A stretch of 15,606 nt of DNA from Elusimicrobiota bacterium (GTDB lineage: Bacteria > Elusimicrobiota > Elusimicrobia > UBA1565 > UBA9628), in contig JAGWMT010000053.1 in the NCBI GenBank assembly GCA_028871595.1, positions 1 through 15,606 on the forward strand, in the 5' to 3' direction. Positions 13,596 through 15,606 of this stretch are shown piece by piece; within the stretch, counting starts at the first letter, position 1; each line of letters opens with the position of its first letter. Both the position numbers and the translations under genes were made by a program. A model generated the notes under the pieces. That model searched no databases. It was not told where the DNA came from and worked only from the letters and a program-made list of their open reading frames with translations.

Positions 13596-15049
13596 CGACT
13601 AAAATCCGCACGCGCTTCGCGCCGTCCCCGACGGGCTTCCTGCACATCGGCGGCGCCCGCACCACGCTCTACAACTGGCTGTTCGCGCGCCGCCACGGCG
13701 GCGACTTCATCCTGCGCATTGAGGACACCGACGAGGTCCGCTCGACTCCCGAGTCGGTGACCGCCATCCTCGACTCGGTCCAGTGGCTGGGTCTCAATTG
13801 GGACGAGGGTCCTCTGGACGAGAAGACCGACAAGGGGCCGCATTCCCCTTATTATCAGATGCAGCGCGTGGCGATCTACCGGAAGTACCTGGATCAACTG
13901 GTCGCGGAGTCCAAGGCCTACCGCTGCTACTGCACGAAGGAAGAGCTTGATGAGATGCGCCGCATCGCCCAGTTGGAGAAGCGCCCGCCGCGCTACGACG
14001 GCCGCTGCCGGATTCTGACCGACGCCCAGCGCGCGGCGCAGGAGGCGGCGGGCAAGAAGTTCTCGATCCGCTTCAAGATGCCCGTCGAGGGCGCCACGGT
14101 CGTGGACGACAAGATCCGCGGCATGGTCAGCTTCGAGAACAAGCTCCTTCAGGACTTCGTGATCTGGAAGACCACCGACGGCCCCACCTACAACTTCTGC
14201 TGCGTGATCGACGACCACCTGATGGAGATGACCCACGTGGTCCGCGGCGACGAGCACCTGTCCAACACCCCGTCTCAGATCCAGATCTACTACGCGCTGG
14301 GCTGGACGCCGCCGGTGTTCGCGCACCTGTCCATGATCATGGGCTCCGACGGCTCCAAGCTGTCGAAGCGCCACGGCGCGACGTCGGTCCTGGAGTACCG
14401 CGACCAGGGCTATCTGCCGCACACGATGCGCAATTACCTGGCTTTGCTGGGCTGGTCCAACGCCGCCTCGCAGCAGCTGTTCACCGACGCGGACCTGATC
14501 TCCCAATTCGACCTGGAGGGCTGCCAGAAAAGCCCCGCCACCTTCGACACGGTGAAGCTCCAGTGGATGAACGGAGAATATATCCGTCAGACGCCGGTCG
14601 ATCAATTGATCGAGCTGGCGAAGCCGTTCTTGGAGAAGGCCGGCCTGATCGGCCTGCCGGGACCGGACCTCAAGAAAGTCGTCGCCTTGGAGCACGAGAA
14701 GATCAAGCTCTTGTCGGAGATTCCGACCTTGATCGAGTTCTTCTACAAGCCCGTGGAGATCGCGCCCAAGGCCATGGAGAAGGTCCTCAAGGCGCCCGGC
14801 GCCAAGCAGGTCCTGCTGGACTTGGCCGACGCGCTGAAGGACTTCTCTCCGTTCGAGGACAAGGCGCTGGAGGCCCGCATCCGCAAGTTCTGCGAGGAGA
14901 AGGGCCTGAAGCCCGGACAGGTCTTCCACCCGCTGCGCGTCGCGCTCACGGGCCGACAGGAAGGACCGACCTTGTTCCTGATGACCGAGATCATGGGACG
15001 CGAGACCACGGTCGCGCGCCTGAGGGACGCCGCCGCCAAGCTGGCCTGA
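13592..15049 (+). CDS. gltX: Glutamyl-tRNA synthetase
   Basis: 485 residues. It charges tRNA with glutamate (tRNA-Gln too in organisms with GatCAB; not testable here). Class I motifs: HIGH-equivalent PSPTGFLHIGGARTTLYNWL (11-30) and KMSKS-equivalent GSKLSKRHG (about 251-259). RIEDTD and the VVRGDEHLSNTPSQ stretch are typical of GluRS. The zinc-finger-like insertion of E. coli type is partly kept: Cys112, Cys114 and Cys139 with the same spacing, but the fourth ligand (His in E. coli) is Ile141. The anticodon-binding alpha-helical domain occupies about 330-485. The ATG at 13592 overlaps the recN stop (ATGA), with GGAG at 13577-13580 as a weak, distant SD. The open frame upstream belongs to recN's shadow. 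Coupling of gltX to recN is unusual; a hairpin follows its stop directly. Confidence 0.97.
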   Translation: MTTKIRTRFAPSPTGFLHIGGARTTLYNWLFARRHGGDFILRIEDTDEVRSTPESVTAILDSVQWLGLNWDEGPLDEKTDKGPHSPYYQMQRVAIYRKYLDQLVAESKAYRCYCTKEELDEMRRIAQLEKRPPRYDGRCRILTDAQRAAQEAAGKKFSIRFKMPVEGATVVDDKIRGMVSFENKLLQDFVIWKTTDGPTYNFCCVIDDHLMEMTHVVRGDEHLSNTPSQIQIYYALGWTPPVFAHLSMIMGSDGSKLSKRHGATSVLEYRDQGYLPHTMRNYLALLGWSNAASQQLFTDADLISQFDLEGCQKSPATFDTVKLQWMNGEYIRQTPVDQLIELAKPFLEKAGLIGLPGPDLKKVVALEHEKIKLLSEIPTLIEFFYKPVEIAPKAMEKVLKAPGAKQVLLDLADALKDFSPFEDKALEARIRKFCEEKGLKPGQVFHPLRVALTGRQEGPTLFLMTEIMGRETTVARLRDAAAKLA

Positions 15050-15069
15050 CAGGGCCCTTTTGGGCCTTG
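15050..15069 (+). terminator. Stem-loop directly after gltX (possible weak terminator)
   Basis: CAGGGCCC-TTTT-GGGCCTTG forms an 8-bp stem with one G-U pair and a 4-nt loop, beginning immediately after the TGA. No U-tract follows, so it is at best a Rho-assisted end or an mRNA 3' stabiliser. Confidence 0.4.
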
Positions 15070-15095
15070 CGCGGACACGGCCGCAGGGCTATCAT
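15067..15095 (+). promoter_or_regulatory. Promoter-like element 1 in the gltX-dksA gap
   Basis: TTGCGC (15067-15072), 17-bp spacer, TATCAT (15090-15095); predicted +1 near 15102. No convincing gene starts just downstream; the next real start is at 15227, about 125 nt on, past two hairpins. It may drive a long 5' leader or a small RNA. Confidence 0.3.
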
Positions 15096-15118
15096 GGGCG
15101 GAACGCTTCTTCCGGCGC

Positions 15119-15139
15119 GGCCCTCGCGATGCGGGGGTC
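15119..15139 (+). terminator. Stem-loop followed by a pyrimidine tract
   Basis: GGCCCTCGC-GAT-GCGGGGGTC forms a 9-bp stem with two G-U pairs and a 3-nt loop, followed by CTTCTCTTTC. It resembles an intrinsic terminator with an interrupted U-tract, and could end gltX readthrough or a short transcript from the element at 15067-15095. Confidence 0.4.
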
Positions 15140-15159
15140 CTTCTCTTTCATGAGAACGG

Positions 15160-15178
15160 CGCCCGCGACTTGCGGGCG
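15160..15178 (+). other. Perfect 7-bp GC hairpin upstream of the DksA-like gene
   Basis: CGCCCGC-GACTT-GCGGGCG, with no mismatch. It overlaps the -35 candidate (15170-15175) of the next promoter, so it may be a terminator stem without a U-tract or a site within the regulatory region. Confidence 0.4.
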
Positions 15179-15199
15179 GAGCGTCCGATGATTTATCAT
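15170..15199 (+). promoter_or_regulatory. Probable promoter of the DksA-like gene
   Basis: TTGCGG (15170-15175), 18-bp spacer, TATCAT (15194-15199); predicted +1 near 15206 with a 5' leader of about 21 nt that contains a strong SD. The TATCATG octamer context repeats that of the element at 15090. Confidence 0.45.
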
Positions 15200-15216
15200 G
15201 ACGGCCCCATCCCGAC

Positions 15217-15221
15217 GGAGG
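15217..15221 (+). promoter_or_regulatory. Strong Shine-Dalgarno of the DksA-like gene
   Basis: GGAGG, 5 bp before the ATG at 15227. It is the clearest SD in the window and contrasts with the predicted leaderless starts elsewhere. Confidence 0.75.
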
Positions 15222-15226
15222 ATTTT

Positions 15227-15606
15227 ATGACGAAGAAAATCGCGAAGAAGGCCGCGTCCGGCGCGGCCAAGTCCAATGCCGCCCCGAAGAAGACGGCGGC
15301 CGCCGGCGGCAAGGCGAAGGAGCTGGCCTGGCTGACTCCCGCCAAGCTCAGGGAGATCCGCGCGGATCTGGTCGGCATGCGGGACGACATCCTCAAAAAC
15401 GTGCGCAAGCAGCAGGTCGAGGAGGGCGTGGACAACGGAGACTCCGTGGACCAGGCCAGCCAGTCCATCGAGAAGGAGCTTTCGTTCGAGCTGTCCGACA
15501 ACGAGCGCACCACCTTGGACATGGTGGAGGCCGCCATCCGGAAGATCGACAACGGGACCTACGGCCTGTGCGAGGCCACCCAGCGCCCGATCGGCCGCCT
15601 GCGCCT
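15227..15606 (+). CDS. DksA/TraR-family RNA polymerase-binding regulator, 3' end outside the window
   Basis: 126 residues are visible and the frame is still open at the window end. Residues 1-32 are a Lys/Ala-rich, low-complexity extension (TKKIAKKAASGAAKS and on). Residues 36-110 form the helical coiled-coil, with the tip motif D72-S-V-D75-Q-A77 matching the DxxDxA that DksA inserts into the RNA polymerase secondary channel, followed by ELSFELSDNERTTLDMVEAA. Then comes GTYGLCEATQRPIGRLR, the start of the zinc-finger motif; the usual CxxC is CxxT here (Cys115, Thr118). The second half of the finger is cut off. The family tunes transcription with ppGpp; whether this member responds to it is unknown. 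It has its own promoter and SD, separated from gltX by 177 bp. Confidence 0.9.
   Translation, partial: MTKKIAKKAASGAAKSNAAPKKTAAAGGKAKELAWLTPAKLREIRADLVGMRDDILKNVRKQQVEEGVDNGDSVDQASQSIEKELSFELSDNERTTLDMVEAAIRKIDNGTYGLCEATQRPIGRLR

Noticed and set aside
13433..14929. 498-codon open frame on the minus strand opposite gltX
   Set aside because: It mirrors the codon bias of gltX, is rich in Leu/Val/Arg/Gln, has no recognisable motif, and lies fully inside a certain gene.
15094..15153. 19-codon ORF ahead of the DksA-like gene as an attenuator leader peptide
   Set aside because: Its ATG overlaps the -10 hexamer, it has no SD, and its composition shows no run of a regulatory amino acid; kept only as part of a finding.

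Overview
The window is very GC-rich (about 70% by eye) bacterial chromosome, densely packed, with no insertion sequence, phage gene, CRISPR array, tRNA or rRNA that I can see. It carries housekeeping genes (nadK, recN, gltX, a DksA-type regulator, a ComEC-like protein, anmK) beside envelope, transport and respiratory genes. A lone alternative oxidase implies use of oxygen. The phylum cannot be fixed from this sequence. A high-GC Gram-negative-type lineage (for example Elusimicrobiota, or one formerly placed in the Deltaproteobacteria) would fit, but this is a guess.

Layout. 1-594 (+) is the 3' part of a Sel1-repeat protein. 3159-596 (-) is a three-gene operon of TPM-domain membrane proteins: a COG3762-like protein followed by two tandem COG1512/YgcG-like paralogues with near-identical Gly-rich tails. 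3216-5113 (+) is a divergently transcribed two-gene ABC-2 exporter. 6083-5124 (-) is an endonuclease/exonuclease/phosphatase-fold protein that has lost several catalytic residues. 6122-6775 (+) is an alternative oxidase resembling plastid terminal oxidase, with all six iron ligands. 9269-6772 (-) is a pair: an SRPBCC-epimerase (TIGR01777-type) fusion followed by anhydro-MurNAc kinase. 9379 to the window end (+) holds comEC-like, nadK, recN, gltX and the start of a DksA/TraR-type gene.

Genes are tightly coupled. Four stop/start overlaps of 4 nt occur (COG3762/TPM2, ABC ATPase/permease, epimerase fusion/anmK, recN/gltX). Converging genes end almost on each other, and AOX and anmK share a CTAG that serves both stop codons. 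The largest gap is 177 bp, between gltX and the DksA-like gene, and it holds two promoter-like motifs and three hairpins.

The most striking pattern is in gene starts. At the head of five transcription units a good -10 hexamer (twice with a TTGACN -35 at exactly 17 bp) ends only 6 bp, or in one case 8 bp, before the start codon. The predicted mRNAs would therefore be leaderless or nearly so. Other points worth checking are the comEC reading frame, which has no stop until it has passed through the whole of nadK, the metal-site change in the DksA-like protein, and a possible internal start in the SRPBCC-epimerase fusion.
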